Below the pieces are notes generated by a model. That model saw only the letters and a list, made by a program, of their open reading frames with translations, did not search any database and was not told the origin of the DNA. A stretch of 64,000 bases of DNA, from contig NZ_NTHN02000002.1 of the NCBI RefSeq assembly GCF_002300555.2, positions 124,001 to 188,000 on the forward strand, given 5' to 3'. The DNA comes from Alloyangia mangrovi (GTDB lineage Bacteria > Pseudomonadota > Alphaproteobacteria > Rhodobacterales > Rhodobacteraceae). Below, in pieces: positions 16,645-29,439 of this stretch; the first letter of the stretch is position 1; each line of letters opens with the position of its first letter. The position numbers and the translations under genes are program-made.

Positions 16645-17451
16645 ATGAGACTTTACGCCTGGGCGGTCTACGCCTTTCTCTACCTGCCGATCGGCATCAT
16701 CGCGCTGTTCTCCTTCTCGGCAGGGCGCTCGGCCTCGCAGATGCAGGGCTTCTCGCTGCAGTGGTATGGCCGCGCGCTGAACAACCCCTTCGTGATGGAG
16801 GCGCTCTGGACCTCGGTGCGGGTGGCGTTCCTGTCAGCGGTGCTGGCGACGGTGGTGGGCACCATGGCGGCGCTGGCCCTGACCGGGATGCGCGGGCGCA
16901 CGCGCAAGGTCTTTGATCTGCTGGTGCAGATCGCGGTGATGATCCCCGGCATCGTCATCGGCATCGCGACCCTCATCGCGCTGGTCTCGGTCTTCGACCT
17001 GGTGAACCCCTGGCTCGAAGCGCTGACCGGCTGGAAACTGTCGCTGGGCACCGGCTCGCTGGTCGCGGCGCATGGGCTCTTCACCATGTCGCTGGTGGTG
17101 CTGCTGGTGCGCGGGCGGATGGAGACACTGGACGGGGCGCTGATCGAAGCCTCGGGCGATCTTGGCGCAACGCCCATGGGCACCTTCTGGCAGGTGACCT
17201 TCCCGCAAATCCTGCCGGCGATCCTCGCGGGCTTCCTGCTCGCCTTCACCTTCAGCTTCGACGATTTCATCATCGCCTTCTTCGTCGCGGGGGCCGAGAC
17301 CACGCTGCCGATCTACGTCTTCTCATCGATCCGGCGCGGCGTCACCCCCGAGATCAACGCGATCGGCACCATGGTCATGGCTGCCTCGCTCTTCATGCTG
17401 ATCGTCGCGCAGCTGCTGCTGCGGCGCTCCCAGGCGCAAGCGCGCCGCTAA
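16645..17451 (+). CDS. Polyamine-type ABC transporter permease (PotC-like)
   Basis: 268 residues, six membrane helices, and the EAA loop EASGDLGATPMGTFWQVTFPQILP. The segment FSFDDFIIAFFVAG near the fifth helix is a strong PotC/PotI signature. A cggagg ribosome site sits 7 bases before the ATG. With the upstream permease it forms the heterodimeric channel of the importer. Confidence 0.93.
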   Translation: MRLYAWAVYAFLYLPIGIIALFSFSAGRSASQMQGFSLQWYGRALNNPFVMEALWTSVRVAFLSAVLATVVGTMAALALTGMRGRTRKVFDLLVQIAVMIPGIVIGIATLIALVSVFDLVNPWLEALTGWKLSLGTGSLVAAHGLFTMSLVVLLVRGRMETLDGALIEASGDLGATPMGTFWQVTFPQILPAILAGFLLAFTFSFDDFIIAFFVAGAETTLPIYVFSSIRRGVTPEINAIGTMVMAASLFMLIVAQLLLRRSQAQARR

Positions 17452-17473
17452 TTCAAGACTTCAGGAGAGACCC

Positions 17474-18229
17474 ATGCTGAAAGACCGTGTCGCGCTGGTG
17501 ACCGCCGCCGGATCCGGGATCGGCCGCGCCGGTGCGGTGGCCATGGCCCGCGAGGGCGCCTTCGTGGTGGTGACCGACCTGCGCGCGGAGCTGGCATCCG
17601 AAACGCTGGCCGAGATCGAGGCGGCGGGCGGCCGCGGCATGGCGCAGGGGCTCGACGTGCGCGATGATGCGGCGGTAGAGGGTCTGATTGACAAGGTCGC
17701 GAAGGACCACGGCCGGCTCGATGTGCTGCACAGCCATGCCGGGATCCAGATCGAGGGCAGGGTCGAGGACGTGACCCCGGCGCAGATGGACGCGGCCTGG
17801 GCGCTGAACGTGCGGGCGCATTTCGTCGCCTCGCGCGCGGTGATCCCGCACATGCGGGCGCAGGGCGGCGGATCGGTGATCATCACCGCGTCGAACTCGG
17901 GCTGCCAGTACGACCGGGGCATGGTCTCCTACGCCACCACCAAGCACGCTGCCGTCGCCATGGTGAAGCAGATGGCGGTGGATTACGCGCGCGAGAAGAT
18001 CCGCTTCAATGCGCTCTGCCCGGGCTTTGTCGACACCCCTTTCAACCTCGGGTTCGAGAAGCAGATGGGCGGGCGCGCGGCGCTCGAGAGCTATGTTGCC
18101 GACACCATCCCGATGGGCCGCTGGGCCAGCGTGGAGGAGATCGCCGAGGGCATCCTCTACCTCGCCTCGGACCGCTCGGCCTTCGTCACCGGGCTGGCGC
18201 TGGTGATCGACGGGGGCGAGATCCTCTGA
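17474..18229 (+). CDS. SDR-family oxidoreductase
   Basis: 251 residues with a Rossmann fold. The cofactor loop TAAGSGIGRA is at residues 10-19, a C-terminal-strand Asp (TDLRAE) favours NAD(H), and the catalytic triad is Ser in ITASNSG with Tyr-x-x-x-Lys in YATTK. The usual NNAG motif is replaced by HSHAG, an unusual variant. It follows the ABC permease by 22 bases with a caggagag ribosome site and so is probably the first catabolic step for the imported compound. It ends 16 bases from the convergent glycerol kinase. Confidence 0.9.
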   Translation: MLKDRVALVTAAGSGIGRAGAVAMAREGAFVVVTDLRAELASETLAEIEAAGGRGMAQGLDVRDDAAVEGLIDKVAKDHGRLDVLHSHAGIQIEGRVEDVTPAQMDAAWALNVRAHFVASRAVIPHMRAQGGGSVIITASNSGCQYDRGMVSYATTKHAAVAMVKQMAVDYAREKIRFNALCPGFVDTPFNLGFEKQMGGRAALESYVADTIPMGRWASVEEIAEGILYLASDRSAFVTGLALVIDGGEIL

Positions 18230-18245
18230 ACTCGCCGCGCAGGGC

Positions 18246-19757
<1,512 letters not shown>

Positions 19758-19942
19758 GTCTGTGGTCCGGCCTTCTGAGTGTCTTGTGTCGCGGGTCTGG
19801 CCCGAGGCGCAGTCCGCAGGATCGGTGCGCCCAGAGCGCGGCGTGGCGTCGCGGGTGCTGGTCCCTGGAACATCGCCGTCAAGTTCGGTCTCTTGCCTTA
19901 CTCGTATCGGCGATGGCCCTGCATGGCCATGGCGGAGACGAG

Positions 19943-19972
19943 AAAACGGGGGCAGGCCATGGCCCGCCCCCG
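19943..19972 (-). terminator. Terminator after glpV
   Basis: CGGGGGC (19947-19953) pairs with GCCCCCG (19966-19972) around a self-complementary GGCCATGGCC core. Read on the minus strand the stem is followed by TTTTCTC, as in an intrinsic terminator. It lies 11 bases after the glpV stop and before glpK, so it should at least partly separate kinase expression from the transporter operon. Confidence 0.65.
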
Positions 19973-19982
19973 CCAAGTTAGC

Positions 19983-21686
<1,704 letters not shown>

Positions 21687-21765
21687 GGTTTCCTCCCTTA
21701 TTGAACCATTTGGACGTGTGCGGTGGTCCGGGTCTCCTCCGGCCCGTAGCGCGCTCTGCCGGGTC

Positions 21766-22038
21766 TCAGACCCAGCGGAACACCGCCACCGCGTAGATCA
21801 GGCAGACGACAAGCGCCGCCGGCTGCGCCTGGCCGACAAGGCCGAGCCAGGCGAGATTGATGAAGGCCGATCCCAGCAGCGTGATGAAAAGCCGGTCGCC
21901 GCGGGTGGTCTCGATGCCGAGGATCCCGTGACGCGGTGTCTCGGGGAAGCGGATCGCCAGCAGGGTGAAAATCACCAGGAGCGCCGCGATGCTCAGGAAG
22001 AAGGCCGCGGTGGGCCAGGTCCATGCCATCCAGTCCAT
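21766..22038 (-). CDS. glpU: DUF2160 small membrane protein of the glycerol transporter locus
   Basis: 90 residues with two hydrophobic segments (about 10-30 and 50-88) and the family-typical loop GILGIETTRGDRLFITLLGSAF. DUF2160 proteins occur almost always inside glycerol-type ABC operons between the second permease and the binding protein, as here, 12 bases after glpQ. Their function is unknown; an accessory role in the transporter complex is inference. The symbol follows the rhizobial locus. Confidence 0.85.
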   Translation of the reverse strand: MDWMAWTWPTAAFFLSIAALLVIFTLLAIRFPETPRHGILGIETTRGDRLFITLLGSAFINLAWLGLVGQAQPAALVVCLIYAVAVFRWV

Positions 22039-22050
22039 TGCTCTCTCCTC

Positions 22051-22902
22051 TCAGACGCGGCCCAGGGCGAAGCCCTTGGCGATGTAGTTGCGGACGAACC
22101 AGATCACGAGCGCGCCGGGGATGATGGTCAGCACCCCCGCCGCCGCCAGCACGCCCCAGTCGAGCCCCGAGGCCGAGACGGTGCGGGTCATCGTGGCGGC
22201 GATGGGTTTGGCGTCCACCGTGGTCAGCGTGCGCGAGAGCAGCAGCTCGACCCAGGAGAACATGAAGCAGAAGAAGGCGGCGACGCCGATGCCCGACGAG
22301 ATGAGGGGCATGAAGATCTTCACGAAGAAGCCGCCGAAGCTGTAGCCGTCGATATAGGCGGTCTCGTCGATCTCCTTGGGCACCCCGCGCATGAAGCCCT
22401 CGAGGATCCACACCGCCAGCGGCACGTTGAACAGGCAATGCGCCAGCGCCACGGCGATATGCGTGTCGAACAGGCCGATCGAGCTGTAGAGCTGGAAGAA
22501 CGGCAGCGCGAAGACCGCCGGGGGTGCCATGCGGTTGGTCAGCAGCCAGAAGAATAGGTGCTTGTCGCCCATGAAGTGGTAGCGCGAGAAGGCATAGGCC
22601 GCCGGCAGCGCCACGGTGAGCGAGATCACCGTGTTCATAACGACATAGATCAGCGAGTTGATGTAGCCCGAGTACCAGCTCGGATCGGTGAGGATGGTCG
22701 CATAATTGGCGAAGGTCAGGTTGCGCGGCCAGAGCGTGAAGCTGCCGAGGATCTCGGTGTTGGTCTTCAGGCTCATGTTGAGCAGCCAGTAGATCGGCAA
22801 GAGCAGGAAGAGCAGGTAGAGCGTCATGACGATGACGCTTGTGTTGATCCGCGGCAGGCTGCGCGACCGGCGGGTGGCGGGGGCGAGGGTGGTGTCGGTC
22901 AT
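22051..22902 (-). CDS. glpQ: Glycerol ABC transporter permease (GlpQ-like)
   Basis: 283 residues, six membrane helices, MalG-type. The coupling loop is EIDETAYIDGYSFGGFFVKIFMPL with the EAA-like motif altered to DETAYIDGY, and a cytoplasmic N-terminus rich in Arg precedes the first helix. It follows glpP by one base, so the two permeases are translated together and form the channel for glycerol. Confidence 0.92.
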   Translation of the reverse strand: MTDTTLAPATRRSRSLPRINTSVIVMTLYLLFLLLPIYWLLNMSLKTNTEILGSFTLWPRNLTFANYATILTDPSWYSGYINSLIYVVMNTVISLTVALPAAYAFSRYHFMGDKHLFFWLLTNRMAPPAVFALPFFQLYSSIGLFDTHIAVALAHCLFNVPLAVWILEGFMRGVPKEIDETAYIDGYSFGGFFVKIFMPLISSGIGVAAFFCFMFSWVELLLSRTLTTVDAKPIAATMTRTVSASGLDWGVLAAAGVLTIIPGALVIWFVRNYIAKGFALGRV

Positions 22903-22903
22903 C

Positions 22904-23772
<869 letters not shown>

Positions 23773-23773
<1 letters not shown>

Positions 23774-24855
23774 CAGGCGGCCTCCCCCTCGGGTGCGACG
23801 CGCCAGTCGTCGCGGTAGACGTTGACGTGGGCGGGATCGAAGCGCACGCGGGTCATGTCGGGCCCGATGTTCTCGTCCTCGCCGGCGACGATGTTGATGT
23901 CATGTCCGAAGAACTCGGCGCGGATGATCTTGTGCCGCCCGGCGTCCTCGACCCGGCGGATCTTGACCGGGAGTCCCTCGGTCTGGCTCAGACGGGCGAA
24001 CTCGGGGCGCACACCGATCTCGACCTTGCCCTCCATGGCGCGATAGCCGGTGCCGAGATCGAAGTTCGAGCCATTGATGTAGGCGCGGCTGCCTTCGACT
24101 TTGGCCGGGATCACGTTCATCCCCGGAGAGCCGATGAAATAGCCGACAAAAGTATGCTCGGGACGCTCGAAAAGCTCTTCGGGGGTGCCGATCTGTACGA
24201 CGCGGCCGTCGTACATCACCACCACCTTGTCGGCGAAGGTCAGCGCTTCGGTCTGGTCGTGGGTGACGTAGATCATCGTATGGCCGAAATCGTGGTGCAG
24301 CTTCTTGAGCTGGGTGCGCAGCTCCCACTTCATGTGCGGGTCGATCACCGTCAGCGGCTCGTCGAACAGCAGCGCGTTCACGTCCTTGCGCACCATGCCG
24401 CGCCCAAGGCTGATCTTCTGCTTGGCGTCGGCGGTGAGCCCGCTGCACTTGCGGCGCAGCTGGTCCTCCATGCCGATCATCCGCGCGATCTCCTGCACGC
24501 GCTCGGCGACATAGGCCTCGTCGCGGCCGCGGTTGCGCAGCGGGAAGGCGAGATTGTCGTGCACGGTCATCGTGTCGTAGACGACCGGGAACTGGAACAC
24601 CTGCGCGATGTTGCGCTCGGCGGTGGGGGCGTGGGTCACGTCCTGCCCGCCAAAGAGCACACGCCCCTGCGAGGGGATCAGCAGCCCCGAGATGATGTTG
24701 AGCAGCGTGGACTTGCCGCAGCCCGAAGACCCGAGCAGCGCATAGGCGCCGCCGTCCTCCCAGTCATGGGTCATCTGCTTGAGCGCGAAGTCCTCTTCTC
24801 CGCGCGGGTGCGCCATGTAGGAGTGGGCGAGATTATCTAGCGTTATCTTAGCCAT
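23773..24855 (-). CDS. glpT: Glycerol ABC transporter ATPase (GlpT-like), degenerate signature motif
   Basis: 360 residues. Walker A is GSSGCGKS, Q-loop VFQFPVVYDTM, Walker B ALLFDEPLTVID, and the H-loop is intact (VTHDQTEA). The ABC signature, normally LSGGQ, reads LTADAKQKISLGRG and is therefore degenerate. A TOBE-type regulatory domain fills the C-terminal third. It follows glpS by 12 bases and probably forms a heterodimer with it. Combined with GlpS, whose H-loop is missing but whose signature is canonical, the pair would have one complete and one defective ATP site. Confidence 0.93.
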
Positions 24856-24867
24856 ATCAACATCTCC

Positions 24868-25956
24868 TCAGGCAGCCAGCGCGTAGGCGGCGGGGGCGAC
24901 CAGTTCGCCGTTCTCGCCGAAGACGTAGACGTGCCGGGGCGAGAGCCAGACATCCAGCGGCTTGCCGATTGGCAGGTCGTGCACGCCGCTGACGAGGCCC
25001 ACCCAGCGCTCGCCGTGATGGTCAAGGTGCACGAAGGTCTCGGAGCCGGTCAGCTCGCTCACCTGCAGTTCTGTGCGGAAGCGCAGCGCCTCGGGCTCGT
25101 GCTGCATGATCTCGAGGTGGTTGGGTCGGAAACCCGCCATGTAGCGCCCGTCGGGCAGGTCCTTGAGCTTGCCGGTCGCGGCGGCGCTCTGGCCTTCGCC
25201 GAACATCAGCCGCTCGCCGGTCTTTGAGATCTGCAGGAAGTTCATCGGCGGATCGCTGAAGACGCGGGCCGTGGTGGCATCGAGCGGCTGGCGGTAGACC
25301 TCGGGGGTGGGGCCGAACTGGGTGACGCGTCCTTCCCAGAGAGTGGCGGTGTGCCCGCCGAGCAGGAGCGCCTCTTCCGGCTCGGTCGTGGCGTAGACGA
25401 AGATCGATCCGGAAGCCTCGAATATCTTGGGAATTTCCACCCTAAGCTCTTCACGCAGCTTGTAGTCGAGGTTGGCCAGCGGCTCGTCGAGCAGCACCAG
25501 ACCGGCGTTCTTGACCAGCGCCCGCGCCAGCGCGCAGCGCTGCTGCTGGCCACCCGACAGCTCGAGCGGCTTGCGCTCGAGGAAGGGGGTCAGCTTCATC
25601 AGATCGGCGCTTTCGCGCACCCGGCGGTCGATCTCGGCCCGGTCCACGCCCATCAGCTTCATCGGCGAGGCAATGTTCTGGTAGACGCTCATCGAGGGGT
25701 AGTTGATGAACTGCTGGTAGACCATGGCCACCTTGCGGTCTTGCACCGGCATGCCGGTGACGTCCTTGCCTTCCCAGAAAATCTTGCCGGTGGAGGGCGC
25801 ATCGAGCCCCGCCATCAGCCGCATCAGCGACGTCTTGCCCGACAGGGTCGGGCCCAGCAGCACGTTCATCGTGCCATTGGCGAGCGTCAGATCGGTCGGG
25901 GCAATATGGGTCTGCCCCTCGACGATCTTCGAAACGCCCTTCAGTTCCAGCGACAT
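24868..25956 (-). CDS. glpS: Glycerol ABC transporter ATPase (GlpS-like), altered H-loop
   Basis: 362 residues. Walker A is GPTLSGKT, Q-loop VYQQFINYPSMS, signature LSGGQQQRCALARAL and Walker B VLLDEPLANLD. Where the switch histidine is expected the sequence is ATTEPEEA, so the histidine is absent. A C-terminal TOBE domain follows. It starts 36 bases after glpD with an aggagga site. It is the partner of GlpT in the heterodimeric ATPase. Confidence 0.93.
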   Translation of the reverse strand: MSLELKGVSKIVEGQTHIAPTDLTLANGTMNVLLGPTLSGKTSLMRLMAGLDAPSTGKIFWEGKDVTGMPVQDRKVAMVYQQFINYPSMSVYQNIASPMKLMGVDRAEIDRRVRESADLMKLTPFLERKPLELSGGQQQRCALARALVKNAGLVLLDEPLANLDYKLREELRVEIPKIFEASGSIFVYATTEPEEALLLGGHTATLWEGRVTQFGPTPEVYRQPLDATTARVFSDPPMNFLQISKTGERLMFGEGQSAAATGKLKDLPDGRYMAGFRPNHLEIMQHEPEALRFRTELQVSELTGSETFVHLDHHGERWVGLVSGVHDLPIGKPLDVWLSPRHVYVFGENGELVAPAAYALAA

Positions 25957-25992
25957 AAGGTCCTCCTCCCCGCGCCGTATGTCTCCGCCGTG

Positions 25993-27588
25993 CTATTCGG
26001 CGGCGTCGGCCCTTTCGCGGCGGGATGCCATCCAGCCGTCCAGCGCCGATATCTCCTCCGCACTCAGGCGCAGCCCGAGCTTGGTGCGTCGCCACACCAC
26101 GTCCTCGGCCGTGCGGGCAAATTCCTGCCGCATCAGCCAGATCACTTCCGCCTCGGTGAGCGTCGCGCCGAAGTCCCTCCCGAGATCCGCGGCGCTTTTT
26201 GCCCCTCCCAGAAGGGTTTCCGCCTCGGTGCCATAGGCGCGCCCGAGCCGCCGCGCCCAAGCCGCTCCGAGGAAGGGATATTTCCCGTTCAGAGTTTGCA
26301 CCAGCCGGTCGAACCCGTCGACCGGGAAATCCCCGCCGGGCATCGCGGCACCCGCGGTCCAGGGGCCGGACTTCAGAGCGATGTGCTCGCCGATCTTCTC
26401 CAGCGCGCTTTCTGCAAGCCGCCGGTAGGTGGTGATCTTGCCGCCGAAGACGTTGAGCACCGGCGCGCCCCCTTCCGCGTCCACCTTCAGCGTGTAATCC
26501 CGCGTCGCCGCCGTGGCGCTGGAAGCGCCGTCGTCGTAGAGCGGGCGCACACCGGAGTAGGTCCAGACCACGTCCTCCGCCGAAATCGACTGCGCAAAAT
26601 ACTGGTTGGCGAAGTTGATCAGGTAGGCCTGCTCCTCGGGGGTGCAAACCGGGCGGCGGTCCGGGTCGTCATGTTCGGCGTCGGTGGTGCCGATCAGGGT
26701 GAAGTCGCGCTCGTAGGGGATCGCGAAGATGATCCGCCCGTCGGTGCCCTGGAAGAAGTAGCACTTGTCGTGATCGTAGAGCCGGCGGGTGACGATATGG
26801 CTGCCGCGCACCAACCGAACGCCCTCGCGCGAGGGCAGATCGATCGTGTCGTGGATGATGTCACCGACCCAGGGGCCACCCGCGTTGATCAACATCTTCG
26901 CGTAATGCGTTGCTTCTTCTCCAGTTTCTGCGTTCTCGATCTCGACGCGCCAGAGCGCACCCTCGCGCCGCGCATGGGTGACCTTGGTGCGGGTCAAGAT
27001 GGTGGCGCCGCGCGCCTCTGCGTCGCGGGCGTTGAGCACCACCAGCCGAGAATCCTCGACCCAGCAGTCGGAATACTCGTAAGCGCGCTCGAAGCGCGGC
27101 TGCAGCGGCGCGCCCTCCTTCGTGCCCTTGAGCGAGAGCGTCGCCGTGCCCGGCAGGATCTTCCGTCCGCCGAGATGATCGTACATGAACAGCCCCGTGC
27201 GGATCAGCCAGGCCGGACGGCGGCCTTTCATCCAGGGCATGGCGAGGCCGAGCATCTTGGAGATCGGCGTCTCGCTCTCGAAGCGCATGTCCCTGTGATA
27301 GGGCAGTACGAAGCGCATCGGCCAGCTGATATGCGGCATGGCGCGCAGCAGCACCTCGCGCTCGACCAGCGCCTCGTGCACCAGCCGCACCTCGAGATAC
27401 TCGAGATAGCGCAGCCCGCCGTGAAAGAGCTTGGTCGAGGCCGAGGAGGTCGCCGAGGCCAGATCGCCCATCTCGGCCAGCACCACCGAAGCGCCGCGCC
27501 CGGCCGCGTCCCGGGCGATGCCGCATCCGTTGATGCCGCCGCCGATGACGAAGAGATCTGCAGGGGTGTCCGGGGTGGTCTTGCGCAC
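25993..27588 (-). CDS. glpD: Aerobic glycerol-3-phosphate dehydrogenase
   Basis: 531 residues. FAD-binding GGGINGCGIARDAAGRG is at residues 16-32, followed by the GlpD-type STKLFHGGLRYLE substrate region, the LINAGGPWVGD segment near 225 and YSGVRPLYDD near 345. It oxidises sn-glycerol 3-phosphate to dihydroxyacetone phosphate at the inner membrane, passing electrons to quinone. It is the first gene of the minus-strand glp operon and starts 235 bases from the divergent glpR, with operator-like repeats in front. Confidence 0.97.
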   Translation of the reverse strand: MRKTTPDTPADLFVIGGGINGCGIARDAAGRGASVVLAEMGDLASATSSASTKLFHGGLRYLEYLEVRLVHEALVEREVLLRAMPHISWPMRFVLPYHRDMRFESETPISKMLGLAMPWMKGRRPAWLIRTGLFMYDHLGGRKILPGTATLSLKGTKEGAPLQPRFERAYEYSDCWVEDSRLVVLNARDAEARGATILTRTKVTHARREGALWRVEIENAETGEEATHYAKMLINAGGPWVGDIIHDTIDLPSREGVRLVRGSHIVTRRLYDHDKCYFFQGTDGRIIFAIPYERDFTLIGTTDAEHDDPDRRPVCTPEEQAYLINFANQYFAQSISAEDVVWTYSGVRPLYDDGASSATAATRDYTLKVDAEGGAPVLNVFGGKITTYRRLAESALEKIGEHIALKSGPWTAGAAMPGGDFPVDGFDRLVQTLNGKYPFLGAAWARRLGRAYGTEAETLLGGAKSAADLGRDFGATLTEAEVIWLMRQEFARTAEDVVWRRTKLGLRLSAEEISALDGWMASRRERADAAE

Positions 27589-27642
27589 GGGGGGCCTCGT
27601 TCAACTTGGGGGCAGGCTAAACCCGGACCGCACATTCACGCA

Positions 27643-27671
27643 AGACGTTTGTTTTCGTTTTTTTTTCGTTT
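27643..27671. promoter_or_regulatory. Phased TTTCGTTT repeats before glpD (candidate GlpR sites)
   Basis: TTTCGTTT occurs at 27653-27660 and 27664-27671, 11 bases apart, with a weaker copy (AGACGTTT) 10 bases earlier. The spacing of one helical turn and position 55-85 bases upstream of the glpD start fit a DeoR-family regulator binding as multimers. Binding by GlpR is inferred. Confidence 0.6.
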
Positions 27672-27801
27672 CAAGACCTGCGGCAATTTCCCCATATTCT
27701 CCTGTGCTTCGGATGCATTCTTACAATCTCACTGTGCAGATGCAGAAACGATTCCACTGGAATCGGCGCTGGTTTGCGGCTCTTCTGCCCGTGTCAGGAT
27801 A

Positions 27802-27819
27802 AAACGAAAGAAACCGAAC
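27802..27819. promoter_or_regulatory. Inverse-orientation AAACGAAA repeats before glpR
   Basis: AAACGAAA (27802-27809) and AACCGAAC (27812-27819) are the reverse complement of the glpD-side TTTCGTTT motif, again about 10 bases apart, and end 4 bases before the glpR ATG. They overlap the ribosome site, which suggests autorepression and possibly looping with the glpD-side sites. Confidence 0.55.
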
Positions 27820-27823
27820 ACCC

Positions 27824-28591
27824 ATGTCCCAATCGCTGCGCCACCCGGAGATTCTCGAGATCGCCCGCCGCGACGGCAAGGTGACCGTCGAAGGGCTGGC
27901 ACAGCATTTCGGCGTAACGCTGCAGACCATCCGCCGGGATCTCAGCGATCTGGCCGACACCGGGCGCCTCGAGCGGGTGCACGGCGGGGCGGTGCTGCCC
28001 TCGGGCACGATGAACATCGGCTACGAGGAACGGCGCCATCTCAACATGGACGCAAAGACTGCCATCGCCCGGGCCTGCGCCGAACGCATCCCGCATGGCA
28101 TCTCGCTGTTTCTCAACATCGGCACCAGCACCGAGGCGGTGGCGCGCGAGCTATTGCACCACAAGGGGCTGATGGTGGTGACCAACAACATGAATGTCGC
28201 CAATATCCTCGTCGCCAACCCCGACTGCGAAGTCCTGGTCAGCGGTGGCAACCTGCGCCGCACCGACGGCGGGCTCATTGGTGCGCTGGCGACCGAGAGC
28301 ATCCGGCAGTTCAAGTTCGACCTTGCGGTGATCGGCTGCTCGGCGCTGGACGGCGAGGGGGACATCCTCGATTTCGACATCCAGGAAGTCGGGGTGAGCC
28401 GCGCCATCCTGCGCCAGTCGCGCCGCACCTACCTTGTCGCCGACCAGTCGAAATTCAAGCGCAGCGCGCCGGCGCGCATTGCCTCGCTGTCCGAGATCGA
28501 CAAGTTCCTCACCGACGCGCCGCTGGAGCCCGGCCTCGCCGCGGCCTGCGCCGACTGGGGTTGCGAGGTGGTGGTGGCCGGACGGGGCTGA
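27824..28591 (+). CDS. glpR: DeoR-family regulator of glycerol metabolism
   Basis: 255 residues. An N-terminal DeoR HTH (HPEILEIARRDGKVTVEGLAQHF, then QTIRRDLSDLADTGRLERVHGGA) is followed by a sugar-phosphate sensor domain with LNIGTSTEAVAREL, TNNMNVANIL and the C-terminal ADQSKFKRSAPARI. DeoR proteins of this type respond to glycerol 3-phosphate and repress glp genes. Its divergent position to glpD and the phased repeats in the shared region support that role. The start has overlapping operator-like sequence immediately upstream. Confidence 0.93.
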   Translation: MSQSLRHPEILEIARRDGKVTVEGLAQHFGVTLQTIRRDLSDLADTGRLERVHGGAVLPSGTMNIGYEERRHLNMDAKTAIARACAERIPHGISLFLNIGTSTEAVARELLHHKGLMVVTNNMNVANILVANPDCEVLVSGGNLRRTDGGLIGALATESIRQFKFDLAVIGCSALDGEGDILDFDIQEVGVSRAILRQSRRTYLVADQSKFKRSAPARIASLSEIDKFLTDAPLEPGLAAACADWGCEVVVAGRG

Positions 28592-28635
28592 GCCGCGGCT
28601 TGCGCGTGGCGCCGGTGGCGCTATAGCTCGCGCCC

Positions 28636-29343
28636 ATGCGTTTCGAGACCCCGCTCATCCCCGCCCGCCTGCTGCGCCGCTACAAGCGTTTCCTCGCCGA
28701 CTGCCGGCTCGAGGATGGCTCCGAGATCACCGCCCATGTCGCCAACCCCGGCAGCATGCTGGGCATGGCAGAGCCCGAGACCCGGATCTGGCTCGAGCCC
28801 AACGACGATCCGAAGCGAAAGCTGAAATACGCCTGGCGGCTCATCGAGCACGAGGGCGGCGCCTTCACCGGCGTCGATACCGGCGTGCCCAACCGGGTGC
28901 TGCGCGCCGCGCTGGAGGCGGGGCAGGTGGCGGGGCTCGAGGGCTACGAGTCCGTCCGCCCCGAGGTGAAATACGGCGTGAAAAGCCGCATCGATTTTCT
29001 GCTCACCGGCGCTGCTCGCCGGGATTGCTACGTCGAGGTGAAATCGGTGACCCTTTCTCGCAGGCCGGGTCGCGCCGAGTTCCCCGACAGCGTCACGGCG
29101 CGCGGGGCCAAGCATCTCGCGGAGCTCTCCGCCATGGTCGCGCAGGGACACCGCGCGGTGATGCTCTACCTCGTGCAGCGCACCGATGCCGAGGAGGTTA
29201 CCCTCGCCGCCGACATCGACCCCACCTATGCCGCCGCCTTCGCCGCCGCGCGTACGGCGGGCGTCGAGGTGCTCGCGCTCGGCTGCCGGATCACCCCCGA
29301 GGAGATCACCCTCGGCGCGCCGTTGCCCTTCCGCGCGCCCTGA
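28636..29343 (+). CDS. sfsA: DNA/RNA nuclease SfsA family protein
   Basis: 235 residues with full SfsA order: N-terminal OB-like part (RRYKRFLADCRL, HVANPGSMLG) and a nuclease-like C-terminal part with YGVKSRIDFLL, CYVEVKSVTL, FPDSVTARGAKHL and the terminal pattern YAAAFAAARTAGVEVLA. The D-x(n)-ExK residues (Asp in SRIDF, Glu and Lys in VEVKS) are in place. SfsA was named for sugar-fermentation stimulation in E. coli; the biochemical role remains unclear. It starts 44 bases after glpR with no obvious shared function. Confidence 0.95.
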   Translation: MRFETPLIPARLLRRYKRFLADCRLEDGSEITAHVANPGSMLGMAEPETRIWLEPNDDPKRKLKYAWRLIEHEGGAFTGVDTGVPNRVLRAALEAGQVAGLEGYESVRPEVKYGVKSRIDFLLTGAARRDCYVEVKSVTLSRRPGRAEFPDSVTARGAKHLAELSAMVAQGHRAVMLYLVQRTDAEEVTLAADIDPTYAAAFAAARTAGVEVLALGCRITPEEITLGAPLPFRAP

Positions 29344-29351
29344 GGCCCCTG

Positions 29352-29418
29352 CGCGTTTTCTTCTAGGTCCAAATATCCCGGGGGAGTCCGCGCCAGCGGA
29401 CGGGGGCAGAGCCCCCAT
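29352..29418. repeat. Intergenic palindromic repeat of Rhodobacteraceae type
   Basis: A compact structured element lies between convergent sfsA and mscS: ttttcttctaggtccaaata, then tcccgggggag, a hairpin GTCCGC-GCCA-GCGGAC (29386-29401) and a second hairpin GGGGGC-AGA-GCCCCC (29402-29416). I recall very similar CCAAATATCCCGGGGGAG...GGGGGCAGAGCCCCC units scattered between genes in many rhodobacteral genomes. It may act as a bidirectional terminator. The match to that family is from memory and not searched. Confidence 0.7.
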
Positions 29419-29439
29419 CCACCGATCGAACCACGCGCC

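Noticed and set aside
25351-28626. A 1091-codon plus-strand open frame across glpS, glpD and glpR
   Set aside because: It is an antisense shadow of well-matched genes on the other strand; GC-rich third positions leave few stops, and the translation is rich in Arg, Gly and His without any domain.
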